Origin: an uncultured Olsenella sp.
GTDB lineage: Bacteria > Actinomycetota > Coriobacteriia > Coriobacteriales > Atopobiaceae
DNA length: 64,000 nt
Direction: 5' to 3'
Assembly: GCA_949287905.1 (NCBI GenBank)
Contig: CASEHX010000021.1
Location: 1-64,000, forward strand
Shown here one piece after another: positions 26,478-34,317 of the stretch. The notes beneath the pieces were generated by a model. The model saw nothing but the letters and a program-made list of their open reading frames with translations, was not told the DNA's origin and did no database searches. The position numbers were made by a program, and so were the translations under genes. Within the stretch, counting starts at the first letter, position 1; every line of letters begins with the position of its first letter.

Positions 26478-26990
26478 CCGTACTTCTCGGCTGCTCTTCT
26501 GACACAAATTGCGTCGAGTGCGCGCCGGAGGCGGGGCCGGAGCGCGCAGTGGGCGAGAAGAGCGTCCATTTGGACACGAATCGCGTCGAATGCGCGCCTG
26601 AGGCGGGGCCGGGGCGCGCAGTGGGCGAGGAGAGCGTCCATTTGGACACGAATCGCGTCGAGTGCGCGCCGGAGGCGGGGCGGGAGCGCGCAGTGGGCGA
26701 GAAGAGCGTCCGCTCGGACACGAATCGCGCCGAGTGCGCGCCTGAGGCGGGGCGGGAGCGCGCAGTGGGCGAGGAGAGCGTCCGCTCGGACACGAATCGC
26801 GTCGAGTGCGCGCCTGAGGCGGGGCCGGAGCGCGCATTGGGCGAGGAGAGCGTCCGCTCGGACACGAATCGCGTCGAGTGCGCGCCTGAGGCGGGGCCGG
26901 AGCGCGCATTGGGCGAGAAGAGCGTCCATTTGGACACGAATCGCGTCGAATGCGCGGAAGCCAGCGCGCACTCGACGCGTTTCTTGGCGC
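26478..26990 (+). repeat. 72-bp tandem repeat array 2, with closing hairpin
   Basis: Same unit as array 1, with starts at 26502, 26574, 26646, 26718, 26790, 26862 and 26934: six full units and a final partial one. The left flank (CCGTACTTCTCGGCTGCTC) and right closing hairpin (GCGGAAGCCAGCGCGC...TTTCTTGGCGCCC) match array 1. Unit variants differ mainly at CGCCGGAG/CGCCTGAG, the four bases between GTCC and GGAC, and AGTGGG/ATTGGG. Orientation is the same as array 1. Confidence 0.95.
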
Positions 26991-27090
26991 CCACAGCACC
27001 CCACATCACCCCGCAGCGCCCGAAGCGCCCGCAGCGCCCACAGCACCCCGCAGCGCCCACAGCACCCCGAAGCGCCCGCGGCCCGCAGCG
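26991..27090. repeat. Low-complexity C-rich tandem repeat (about 9 bp)
   Basis: Repeated CCCGCAGCG / CCCACAGCA-type units fill the space between array 2 and the stop of the DauR-like gene. The 25648-25680 stretch after array 1 has a shorter version. Confidence 0.75.
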
Positions 27091-27094
27091 CCCG

Positions 27095-27748
27095 CTACGC
27101 GTCCTTCTCGCCCGCGCGCGCCTCGTCGAGGTAGCTGTAGAGGGTGTACTTGGAGATGCCAAAGTACTTGCAGACCTTGGGGCCGCTCTTGGTGATGAGG
27201 AACGCGCCGGTGTCGTTGAGGTAGCGGATCGCGCGGACCTTCTCCTCCTTGCTCATGAGCGCCACGGGCGTGCCCACGAGCTGCACGCTCTGCTCGATGA
27301 GGTCGTCCAGGAGGTCGGCCACGCTGCGCACGATGGGCTCCGGCTCGCGCGGCGCGCTCGGCTCGGTGCCCACGACCTCAGCAATCGTGTCTCCCATCGC
27401 GCGCAGGATCGTGATGTCGTAGTTGACGGCAAAGATGCCCACGGCGCGGCCCCGCTCGTCGCGGATGAAGACCGTCGACGACTTGAGGATCTTGCCGTCC
27501 GCGGTCTTGGTGAGGTAGGCGAGACGGTCCTCGAGCTTGGCGTCCCCGGCGTGCAGCGCCTCCAGCACCACGTGGCTGGGGCCGTCGCCGAGCTTTCGGC
27601 CGGTCACGTGGCCGTTCTCGATGGCCACGATCGAATGGCTGGGGTCGGCGCTCTCGAGGTCGTGCACCACCACCTCGCAGCTGCTGCCAAATTGCAGCGC
27701 AAGGGCGTGGGCGAGTCGCTTGTAGAAGTCGAGCTGCTCCTCGGTCAT
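27095..27748 (-). CDS. YheO/DauR-family PAS-HTH transcriptional regulator
   Basis: 217 residues. An N-terminal YheO-like PAS domain (about residues 5-120: LALQFGSSCEVVVHDLE, SSTVFIRDERGRAVGIFAVNYDIT) is followed by a C-terminal DauR-type HTH (YLNDTGAFLITKSGPKVCKYFGISKYTLYSYLDE). ATG at 27748 with GAGGAGG upstream. It is divergent from the purine permease across a 294-bp spacer holding TAACA/TGTTA half-sites and an AAGGA-ATTC-TCCTT palindrome, so it may regulate that cluster. DauR itself controls D-arginine catabolism, so the ligand here is unknown. Confidence 0.85.
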   Translation of the reverse strand: MTEEQLDFYKRLAHALALQFGSSCEVVVHDLESADPSHSIVAIENGHVTGRKLGDGPSHVVLEALHAGDAKLEDRLAYLTKTADGKILKSSTVFIRDERGRAVGIFAVNYDITILRAMGDTIAEVVGTEPSAPREPEPIVRSVADLLDDLIEQSVQLVGTPVALMSKEEKVRAIRYLNDTGAFLITKSGPKVCKYFGISKYTLYSYLDEARAGEKDA

Positions 27749-28042
27749 GGGGCCTCCTCGATGGCGTTGTGCTTGGAACATGGTAACGGAAAAACCGGCT
27801 GCCTTACTTTTTGTTAGGCCCACAAATGATAAGGAATTCTCCTTCCCGGCGAGAAAAACGCGCCCTGACGTCGCGTTATATCCCAACGCAGATAACGAAA
27901 AAAATCTGGAGACCGGCCTCGCCTCGACCGCTCGCGCCCCGCAACCTACCGTCTAACAGATTTTCATCAAAGCAGACAAATTGTTAGCCTCGCTCGCGCA
28001 ATACTATCGAAACATAGTCGGAGCATCGTGGAGAGGACGATC

Positions 28043-29419
28043 ATGGCGAAGACGAAGGGGAAGGCAAGGCCTCAGGCCAAGGCAAAGCCGCAGTCCAAGG
28101 CGGTGGCGGTCAAGAGCGCCCACGACTACCTGTTCCAGCGTGAGGGGATGCCGCCCGTCGGCGAGATGATTCCCTGCGCCCTCCAGCACGTGCTGGCCTC
28201 CTTCGCCGGCATCATCACCCCGGCGATCCTCATCGCCGCCACGTTCGACTTCACCGCTCAGCAGAAGACCGACATCATCCAGGTCGCGCTGATCCTCTCC
28301 GCCATCGACACGGCGCTGCAGGCGTTTGCGCCGTTCCGTCGCATCGGCGGCAACCTGCCCATCGTCATGGGCGTCTCGTTCGCGTTCCTGCCGGCGCTGC
28401 AGGCCATGGGCGCCACGTTCTCCTTTGGGTCGCTTCTCGGCGGCGAGATCGTGGGCGGCATCGCTGCCATTCTCTTCGGCCTGTTCTACGGCAAGCTCAA
28501 GGCGTTCTTCCCGCCGGTGGTCACCGGCACGGTGATCTTCACCATCGGCGTTTCGCTCTACCCGACGGCCATCAAGTACATGGCCGGCGGCGAGGGCACC
28601 GCGCTCTGGGGCACCCCGCAGGCCTGGTGCGTGGCGCTTGTCACGTTTGCCGTGGTCTTTGGCCTCAACAACTTCGCCAAGGGCACCCTCAAGCTCGGCA
28701 GCGTCTTCTTCGGCATGATCGCCGGCATCATCGTGTCCGCGCCCTTCGGCATGCTCGACTTCTCCGCAGTGGGCGACGCCGGCGTCTTCGCGCTTCCCAA
28801 GTTCATGCCCTACGCCCTCGAGTTCCACCCCGAGGTCTGCATCACCCTGGCCGTGGTCTACCCGATGGTCGCCATCCAGGTCATCGGCGACGTCTCCGCC
28901 GCCTGCCTCGGCGCCATGGACCGCATGCCCACCGAGCGCGAGCTCTCCGGCGCCATCGTCTCCCAGGGCTGCACCTCGCTCGTCTCCGCCTTCATCGGTG
29001 GCCTGCCCACCTCCGCGCTCGGCCAGAACGTGGGCATCATCTGCTCCAACAAGGTCGTCAACAAGTGGGTCTTCGTGATCGTGGCGGGCGTCTTTGCCGC
29101 GGCGGGCCTGCTGCCGCAGCTCTCCGCGCTGCTCACGGCCATCCCGCAGCCGGTCATCGGCGGCGCCACGGTGGGCGTCTTTGGCACCATCACCATGAAC
29201 GGCGTCCGCATGTTCATCAAGGACGGCCTTACCCCGCGCGTCACCACGATCGTGGGCACCTCCGTCGTCTTTGGCCTCGGCATCTGGATGGCCTCCGGCT
29301 GCCTCGCGGGCGAGGGCATGCCCAGCTGGGTGACCACCGTCATCGGCTCCAACGCCATCACCCCGGCCGCCATCATGGCCATTGTCCTCAACCTCATCCT
29401 CCCCAAGCCCGAGAAGTGA
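28043..29419 (+). CDS. NCS2 family xanthine/uracil permease
   Basis: 458 residues with multiple membrane segments. The nucleobase-cation symporter-2 motif appears as NVGIICSNKVVNKW (variant of QNxGxxxxT), with MPTERELSGAIVSQG before it. A basic, repetitive 25-residue N-terminus (KGKARPQAKAKPQSK) is unusual. The ATG at 28043 is preferred over GTG 28028 because GGAGAGGA fits as SD. It probably imports xanthine or a related purine for the enzymes encoded downstream. The stop TGA is the first three bases of a REP-like palindrome. Confidence 0.9.
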   Translation: MAKTKGKARPQAKAKPQSKAVAVKSAHDYLFQREGMPPVGEMIPCALQHVLASFAGIITPAILIAATFDFTAQQKTDIIQVALILSAIDTALQAFAPFRRIGGNLPIVMGVSFAFLPALQAMGATFSFGSLLGGEIVGGIAAILFGLFYGKLKAFFPPVVTGTVIFTIGVSLYPTAIKYMAGGEGTALWGTPQAWCVALVTFAVVFGLNNFAKGTLKLGSVFFGMIAGIIVSAPFGMLDFSAVGDAGVFALPKFMPYALEFHPEVCITLAVVYPMVAIQVIGDVSAACLGAMDRMPTERELSGAIVSQGCTSLVSAFIGGLPTSALGQNVGIICSNKVVNKWVFVIVAGVFAAAGLLPQLSALLTAIPQPVIGGATVGVFGTITMNGVRMFIKDGLTPRVTTIVGTSVVFGLGIWMASGCLAGEGMPSWVTTVIGSNAITPAAIMAIVLNLILPKPEK

Positions 29420-29450
29420 TTCAAAAGGGGACAGACCCCTTTTGAATCAT
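29417..29450. repeat. REP-like palindrome at the permease stop
   Basis: TGATTCAAAAGGGG-ACAGA-CCCCTTTTGAATCA. The TGA at 29417-29419 is the stop codon of the permease. Confidence 0.9.
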
Positions 29451-29465
29451 TCCGCAGGAAAGAGA

Positions 29466-29489
29466 GGCGAGAAGACCGATCTTCTCGCC
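29466..29489. repeat. Perfect inverted repeat before ssnA
   Basis: GGCGAGAAG and CTTCTCGCC face each other around ACCGAT, 19 bp before the ssnA start. It is made of two facing copies of the recurring GCGAGAAG motif and could form an mRNA hairpin near the SD. Confidence 0.7.
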
Positions 29490-29507
29490 AGACAGATAGG
29501 AGACGAA

Positions 29508-30851
29508 ATGCTGCTCGTCACCAATGGTCGCGTCATAACGCGCGACGCTGACAACGCCTACCTCGAGAACGGCGCCGTTGCCATCGATGGCGAGAAGATC
29601 GCCGAGGTCGGCGACGCCACCGCGCTGGCCGAGAAGTACCCCGAGGCCGAGGTCGTGGACGCCCACGGCGGCGTCATCATGCCGGGCCTGGTGAACTGCC
29701 ACACCCACATCTACTCCGGCCTGGCCCGCGGCCTTTCCATCAAGGGCTGCAACCCCACCAACTTCCTCGAGAACCTCGAGCAGCAGTGGTGGAAGATCGA
29801 CGACAACCTCACGCTCGACGGCACCCGCGCGAGCGCCTACGCCACCGTGCTGGACAGCCTGCGCGACGGCGTGACCACGATCTTCGACCATCACGCGAGC
29901 TTCTGCGAGATCCCCGGCTCCCTCTTTGCCATCAAGGACGTCTGCGAGGAGACGGGCATCCGCGCGTGCCTCTGCTACGAGACCTCCGACCGCCGCGGCG
30001 ACGAGAAGCGCGACCAGTCGATCGCCGAGAACGCCGAGTTCGCGCAGTGGGCCGCCAGGCAGGACGCCGGCATGATCGCCGCGATGTTCGGCGGCCACGC
30101 CACGTTCACGCTCTCCGACGAGACGATGGACAAGATGGCCGAGGCCAACAATGGCCTCACGGGCTTCCACATCCACGTCTGCGAGGGCATGAACGACGTC
30201 TGGGACAGCCGACTCAACCGCGGCGGCATCTCGCCGATCGAGCGCCTGCTGCAGCACGACCTCCTGGGCCCGCGCACGATGCTCGGCCACTGCATCCACG
30301 TCACGCCCGCCGAGATGGACATCATCAAGGAGACCGGCACCCACATCGTCAACAACCCCGAGTCCAACATGGGCAACGCCGTGGGCTGCGCGCCGGTGCT
30401 CGAGTTCTTCCGTCGCGGCATCTCGGTGCACATGGGTACCGACGCCTACACGCACGACATGCTGGAGAGCCTCAAGGTCTTCCTCATCATCCAGCGCCAC
30501 AACGCGGCCATGCCCAACGTGGGCTGGGTCGAGGCCATGACGATGCTCTTCCAGAACAACCCCGCCATGGCGAGCGAGTACTTCGGGCGCGAAATCGGCA
30601 TCCTCAAGCCCGGTGCCGCTGCCGACGTCATCGTGATGGACTACCCAGTCTTCACGCCCTTCTCGGACGAGAACGTCGACGGCCACATGCTCTTCGGCAT
30701 GATGGGCAAGAACTGCCGTACCACCATCGTCAACGGCAAGGTGCTCTACAAGGACCGCGAGTTCGTGGCCTTTGACGAGGAGCGCATCAACGCCTGGACC
30801 CTCGAGCAGAGCAAGTTGCTCTGGGGCACGCTCAACGAGCGCACGTACTAG
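29508..30851 (+). CDS. ssnA: Putative aminohydrolase SsnA
   Basis: 447 residues, amidohydrolase superfamily. Metal-site motifs are GLVNCHTHIYSGLARG, GFHIHVCEG, LGHCIHVTPAE and HMGTDAYTHDM. SsnA sits in selenium-dependent purine-degradation clusters next to ygfK and xdh, as here; guanine-deaminase-like chemistry is plausible but unproven. ATG at 29508 with AGGAGA upstream. Confidence 0.88.
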   Translation: MLLVTNGRVITRDADNAYLENGAVAIDGEKIAEVGDATALAEKYPEAEVVDAHGGVIMPGLVNCHTHIYSGLARGLSIKGCNPTNFLENLEQQWWKIDDNLTLDGTRASAYATVLDSLRDGVTTIFDHHASFCEIPGSLFAIKDVCEETGIRACLCYETSDRRGDEKRDQSIAENAEFAQWAARQDAGMIAAMFGGHATFTLSDETMDKMAEANNGLTGFHIHVCEGMNDVWDSRLNRGGISPIERLLQHDLLGPRTMLGHCIHVTPAEMDIIKETGTHIVNNPESNMGNAVGCAPVLEFFRRGISVHMGTDAYTHDMLESLKVFLIIQRHNAAMPNVGWVEAMTMLFQNNPAMASEYFGREIGILKPGAAADVIVMDYPVFTPFSDENVDGHMLFGMMGKNCRTTIVNGKVLYKDREFVAFDEERINAWTLEQSKLLWGTLNERTY

Positions 30852-30869
30852 CACGTACTGGGAACCGTT

Positions 30870-30990
30870 GGCCGGGCGCGAGGGGCGCCCGGCCCCACTC
30901 GGCCTCCGCGGGGCCGACCGACACCCTTTCGCCGGCGCGCGGTCTCGCCGGCGGGCCACATGTGACAAAGGGACAGTCCCTTTGCCACAT
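30870..30990. repeat. Hairpins and a REP-like variant between ssnA and ygfK
   Basis: GGCCGGGCGC/GCGCCCGGCC (30870-30894) and GCCGGCG/CGCCGGC (about 30931-30955) are GC hairpins. ATGTG-A-CAAAGGGA-CAG-TCCCTTTG-C-CACAT (30960-30990) is a shorter relative of the GGGGACAGACCCC palindromes. Just before them GCACGTACT is duplicated in tandem around the ssnA stop. Confidence 0.75.
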
Positions 30991-31005
30991 CGGAGAGGAG
31001 CAACA

Positions 31006-34002
31006 ATGAGCGACGTCATGAGGCCGATCCCGTTCGCGCAGGTCATGGACTGGATCTTGACCGAGCACGACACGCAGGCCAGCATCTTCGGCGTGCGCAA
31101 GGCCTACGTCCACGAGGGCGGCGCCGAAGCAATCTTTGCCGAGAAGATCGAGACCCCCTTTGGCCCTGCCGCTGGCCCCAACACCCAGCTCGCGCAGAAC
31201 ATCGTGGCCTCCTACGTGGCCGGCTCGCGCTTCTTTGAGCTCAAGACCGTTCAGATCATGGACGGCGAGGAGCTCTCCGCCTGCGTGAACAAGCCCTGCA
31301 TCGTGGCCGAGGACGAGTGCTACAACTGCGAGTGGTCCACCGAGCTCACGGTGCCCGACGCCTTTGCCGAGTACGTCAAGGCCTGGTGGGCGTGCAAGCT
31401 CATCGCCCGCGAGTACGGCCTCGGCGACCCGGACGGCTTTGTCTTCAACATGTCCGTGGGCTACAGCCTCGAGGGCATCAAGTCCGAGAAGGTCGACAAG
31501 TACATCGAGGGCATGAAGGACGCCTCCGGCACCGAGGTCTGGGCCGAGTGCCGCGACTGGGCCCTCGCCAACCTCGACCGCTTTGACAACGTCGACGCCG
31601 ACTTCGTCAACGCCGTCTCCCCGCAGGTCTCCAACTCCGTCACCGAGTCCACGCTCCACGGCTGCCCGCCCGACGAGATCGAGCGCATCGCCACCTACCT
31701 CATCACCGAGAAGGGCGTGAACACCTACATCAAGTGCAACCCCACTCTCCTGGGCTACGACTTTGCCCGCGCGCGCCTGAACGAGCTCGGCTTTGACTAC
31801 ATCGTCTTCGACGACACGCACTTCCGCGAGGACCTGCAGTGGGTCGACGCCGTGCCGATGTTCGAGCGCCTCATCAAGCTCTGCGCCGAGAAGGGCCTCG
31901 CGTTTGGCGTCAAGCTCACCAACACGTTCCCGGTGGACGTTACCCGCGGCGAGCTGCCGAGCGAGGAGATGTACATGTCCGGCCGCTCGCTCTTCCCGCT
32001 CACGATCGAGCTGGCGCGCCGCATCGCCCGCCAGTTTGACGGCCGCCTGCGCATCTCCTACTCCGGCGGCGCCGACGCCCGCAACATCTGCGAGCTCTAC
32101 GCGGCCGGCATCTGGCCGATCACCATGGCCACCAACGTCCTCAAGCCCGGCGGCTACGAGCGCTTCTTCCAGATTGCCGGTCTTCTCGCCGGCGCCCCGC
32201 GCGCCGAGGTCGTGGACGTTGACGCCGTGACCGAGCTCGCGGCCCGCGTGGCCTCCGGCAAGGACTACCAGAAGCCCATCAAGCCGGCCAAGCCGCACAA
32301 GATCGAGGCCGAGCTCCCGCTCATGAGCTGCTTCACGGCGCCGTGCCGCACCGGCTGCCCCATCCAGCAGGACATCCCGGCCTACCTCTCCCGCGTGGAC
32401 GAGGGCAAGTTCGCCGAGGCGCTCCAGATCGTCGTGGAGCGCAACGCCCTGCCGCACATCACCGGCAACCTCTGCCCGCACCCCTGCGGCGCCAAGTGCG
32501 AGCGCAGCTTCTACGAGCCCGAGGGCGCGCGCATCCGCGAGTCCAAGCTTGCAGCGGCCCGCGGCGGCTTCGACGAGGTCGTGAAGAAGCTCCGCGCCGC
32601 CGGCCCCTCTCGCCTTGCCTCTGCGGCCGATAAGAACGTAGCGGTCGTGGGCGGCGGCCCGGCGGGTCTCGCCACTGCGTTCTTCCTCACGCGCGCCGGC
32701 GCCAAGGTCACCATCATCGAGCGCACGGGGAGTCTCGGCGGCGTGGCGCGCCACGTCATCCCCGAGTTCCGCATCTCCCACGACGACATCGACAAGGACG
32801 TGGCCCTCTGCCTCGCCTTTGGCGCGCAGGTCCAGATGGGGCGCGAGGTCACGAGCGTGGCCGAGCTATTCGACGAGGGCTTCACGGACGTCGTAGTGGC
32901 CACGGGCGCGTGGGCGCCCGGCAAGGTCGGCCTCAAGGCCGGCGAGGAGATCGACGTTCTGGAGTTCCTCGAGGCCGCCAAGGCCGGCGAGCCCATGGAG
33001 CTGGGCACCGACGTCGTGATCGTGGGCGCGGGTAACACCGCCATGGACGCCGCGCGCGTGGCCAAGCGCGCCGAGGGCGTGCAGAACGTGCGCATCGTGT
33101 ACCGCCGCACCAAGAAGGAGATGCCGGCGGACGAGGAGGAGCTGCAGCTCGCGCTGGAGGAGGGCGTGGAGCTCTGCGAGCTTCTCGCCCCGATCGGCGT
33201 GGCAAACGGCCAGCTGGCCTGCGAGGTCATGCGCCTCGGTGAGCCGGACGAGTCCGGTCGTCGCCGTCCCGAGCCCACGGGTGACACCGTGGACGTCCCG
33301 GCCACGGCCGTGATCTGCGCCGTGGGCGAGCAGATCGAGCGCGGGCTCTACGAGAGCGCGGGTGTGGAGGTCGACCGCCGCGGTCGCCCGACCGGCACCG
33401 CCACCGGCGTGAACCACGTCTGGGCCGCCGGCGACTGCCGCCGCGGGCCGGCCACCTTCGTGGAGGCCATCGCCGACGCGCAGGCCGTTGCCCGCGACCT
33501 GGCCGGCGTCGACTTCAACGCCTACGCCGATAAGAACGTGCGCGCCGACAAGTACGACGCCATCATGGGCCGCAAGGGCGATATCTGCCTCGACGTTGCC
33601 GGCTGCAAGACGAGCCGCTGCCTGGGCTGCGCCACCGTCTGCGAGGTCTGCTGCGACGTCTGCCCCAACCGCGCCAACGTTGCCATCAAGGTGCCGGGCC
33701 TCGCGCAGGAGCAGGTCGTCCACGTTGACGGCATGTGCAACGAGTGCGGCAACTGCGCCGTCTTCTGCCCGTGGAGCGGCCGTCCGTACAAGGACAAGCT
33801 CACGCTCTTCTGGAGCGCCGAGGACATGGACGCGAGCGAGAACCGCGGGTTCCTGCCGCTGCCCGACGGCACGTTCCGCGTGCGCCTGGCCGGCTCCGAC
33901 GGCACCTACGACGTGAACGACGCCACCTGCGGCCTGCCCGAGGACGTGCGCCTCACCATCGCCGCGGTCCGCGACACCTACCCCTACCTGCTGGCCAAGT
34001 GA
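31006..34002 (+). CDS. ygfK: YgfK-type putative selenate reductase subunit / flavoprotein
   Basis: 998 residues. The N-terminal third resembles dihydropyrimidine/dihydroorotate dehydrogenase-like TIM barrels (STLHGCPPDEIERIA, SGGADARNICELYAAGIWP). The middle is GltD-like (CRTGCPIQQDIPAYL with Cys clusters, VAVVGGGPAGLATAFFL for FAD, VVIVGAGNTAMDAAR for NAD(P)H). The C-terminus has Cys-rich Fe-S motifs (RCLGCATVCEVCCDVCPN, CNECGNCAVFCP). It probably channels electrons for the selenium-dependent hydroxylase system. ATG at 31006 with GGAGAGGAG. Its TGA stop starts a REP-like element. Confidence 0.9.
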   Translation: MSDVMRPIPFAQVMDWILTEHDTQASIFGVRKAYVHEGGAEAIFAEKIETPFGPAAGPNTQLAQNIVASYVAGSRFFELKTVQIMDGEELSACVNKPCIVAEDECYNCEWSTELTVPDAFAEYVKAWWACKLIAREYGLGDPDGFVFNMSVGYSLEGIKSEKVDKYIEGMKDASGTEVWAECRDWALANLDRFDNVDADFVNAVSPQVSNSVTESTLHGCPPDEIERIATYLITEKGVNTYIKCNPTLLGYDFARARLNELGFDYIVFDDTHFREDLQWVDAVPMFERLIKLCAEKGLAFGVKLTNTFPVDVTRGELPSEEMYMSGRSLFPLTIELARRIARQFDGRLRISYSGGADARNICELYAAGIWPITMATNVLKPGGYERFFQIAGLLAGAPRAEVVDVDAVTELAARVASGKDYQKPIKPAKPHKIEAELPLMSCFTAPCRTGCPIQQDIPAYLSRVDEGKFAEALQIVVERNALPHITGNLCPHPCGAKCERSFYEPEGARIRESKLAAARGGFDEVVKKLRAAGPSRLASAADKNVAVVGGGPAGLATAFFLTRAGAKVTIIERTGSLGGVARHVIPEFRISHDDIDKDVALCLAFGAQVQMGREVTSVAELFDEGFTDVVVATGAWAPGKVGLKAGEEIDVLEFLEAAKAGEPMELGTDVVIVGAGNTAMDAARVAKRAEGVQNVRIVYRRTKKEMPADEEELQLALEEGVELCELLAPIGVANGQLACEVMRLGEPDESGRRRPEPTGDTVDVPATAVICAVGEQIERGLYESAGVEVDRRGRPTGTATGVNHVWAAGDCRRGPATFVEAIADAQAVARDLAGVDFNAYADKNVRADKYDAIMGRKGDICLDVAGCKTSRCLGCATVCEVCCDVCPNRANVAIKVPGLAQEQVVHVDGMCNECGNCAVFCPWSGRPYKDKLTLFWSAEDMDASENRGFLPLPDGTFRVRLAGSDGTYDVNDATCGLPEDVRLTIAAVRDTYPYLLAK

Positions 34003-34077
34003 TCCAAAAGGGGACAGACCCCTTTTGCATCACTCTCGAGAAAATGATCCAAAAGGGGTCTGTCCCCTTTTGGATCA
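34000..34077. repeat. Two opposed REP-like palindromes after ygfK
   Basis: TGATCCAAAAGGGG...CCCCTTTTGCATCA (34000-34032) and a second copy in reverse orientation (34045-34077) with 12 bp between. Both carry the TGATCC variant. The first TGA is the ygfK stop codon. Confidence 0.9.
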
Positions 34078-34093
34078 CCTCGGAAGGAGAGAC

Positions 34094-34306
34094 ATGGACG
34101 ACGAGCTCAAGCGCATCTGGGTCGCCAACGAGGGCTGCATAGGCTGCCGCCTCTGCGAGCGCGCGTGCCCCACCGGCGCCATGCGCGTGGAGGACAAGCA
34201 GGCTCGCATCGACTACACGCTCTGCATCGCGTGCGGCATGTGCGCCACCAAGTGCCGCAAGGGCGTCATCCACGACACGCTGGGCATCTACGCCCCGGCC
34301 CAGTAG
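34094..34306 (+). CDS. 2x[4Fe-4S] ferredoxin-like protein
   Basis: 70 residues with two Cys motifs: CIGCRLCERACPTGAM (residues about 15-30) and CIACGMCATKCRKGVI (about 44-59). It lies between ygfK and xdh and is probably the electron carrier between them. ATG at 34094 with GGAAGGAGA upstream; the longer reading would start within the REP-like element. Confidence 0.9.
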   Translation: MDDELKRIWVANEGCIGCRLCERACPTGAMRVEDKQARIDYTLCIACGMCATKCRKGVIHDTLGIYAPAQ

Positions 34307-34317
34307 GGGAGGAGACC

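Noticed and set aside
25281..26990. CRISPR array interpretation of the 72-bp arrays
   Set aside because: The whole 72-bp unit is conserved; there are no unique spacers between shorter repeats, and no cas genes nearby.
26549..27817. Plus-strand ORF of 422 codons through array 2 and antisense to the DauR-like gene
   Set aside because: It is again the open frame of the 72-bp repeat joined to an antisense shadow.
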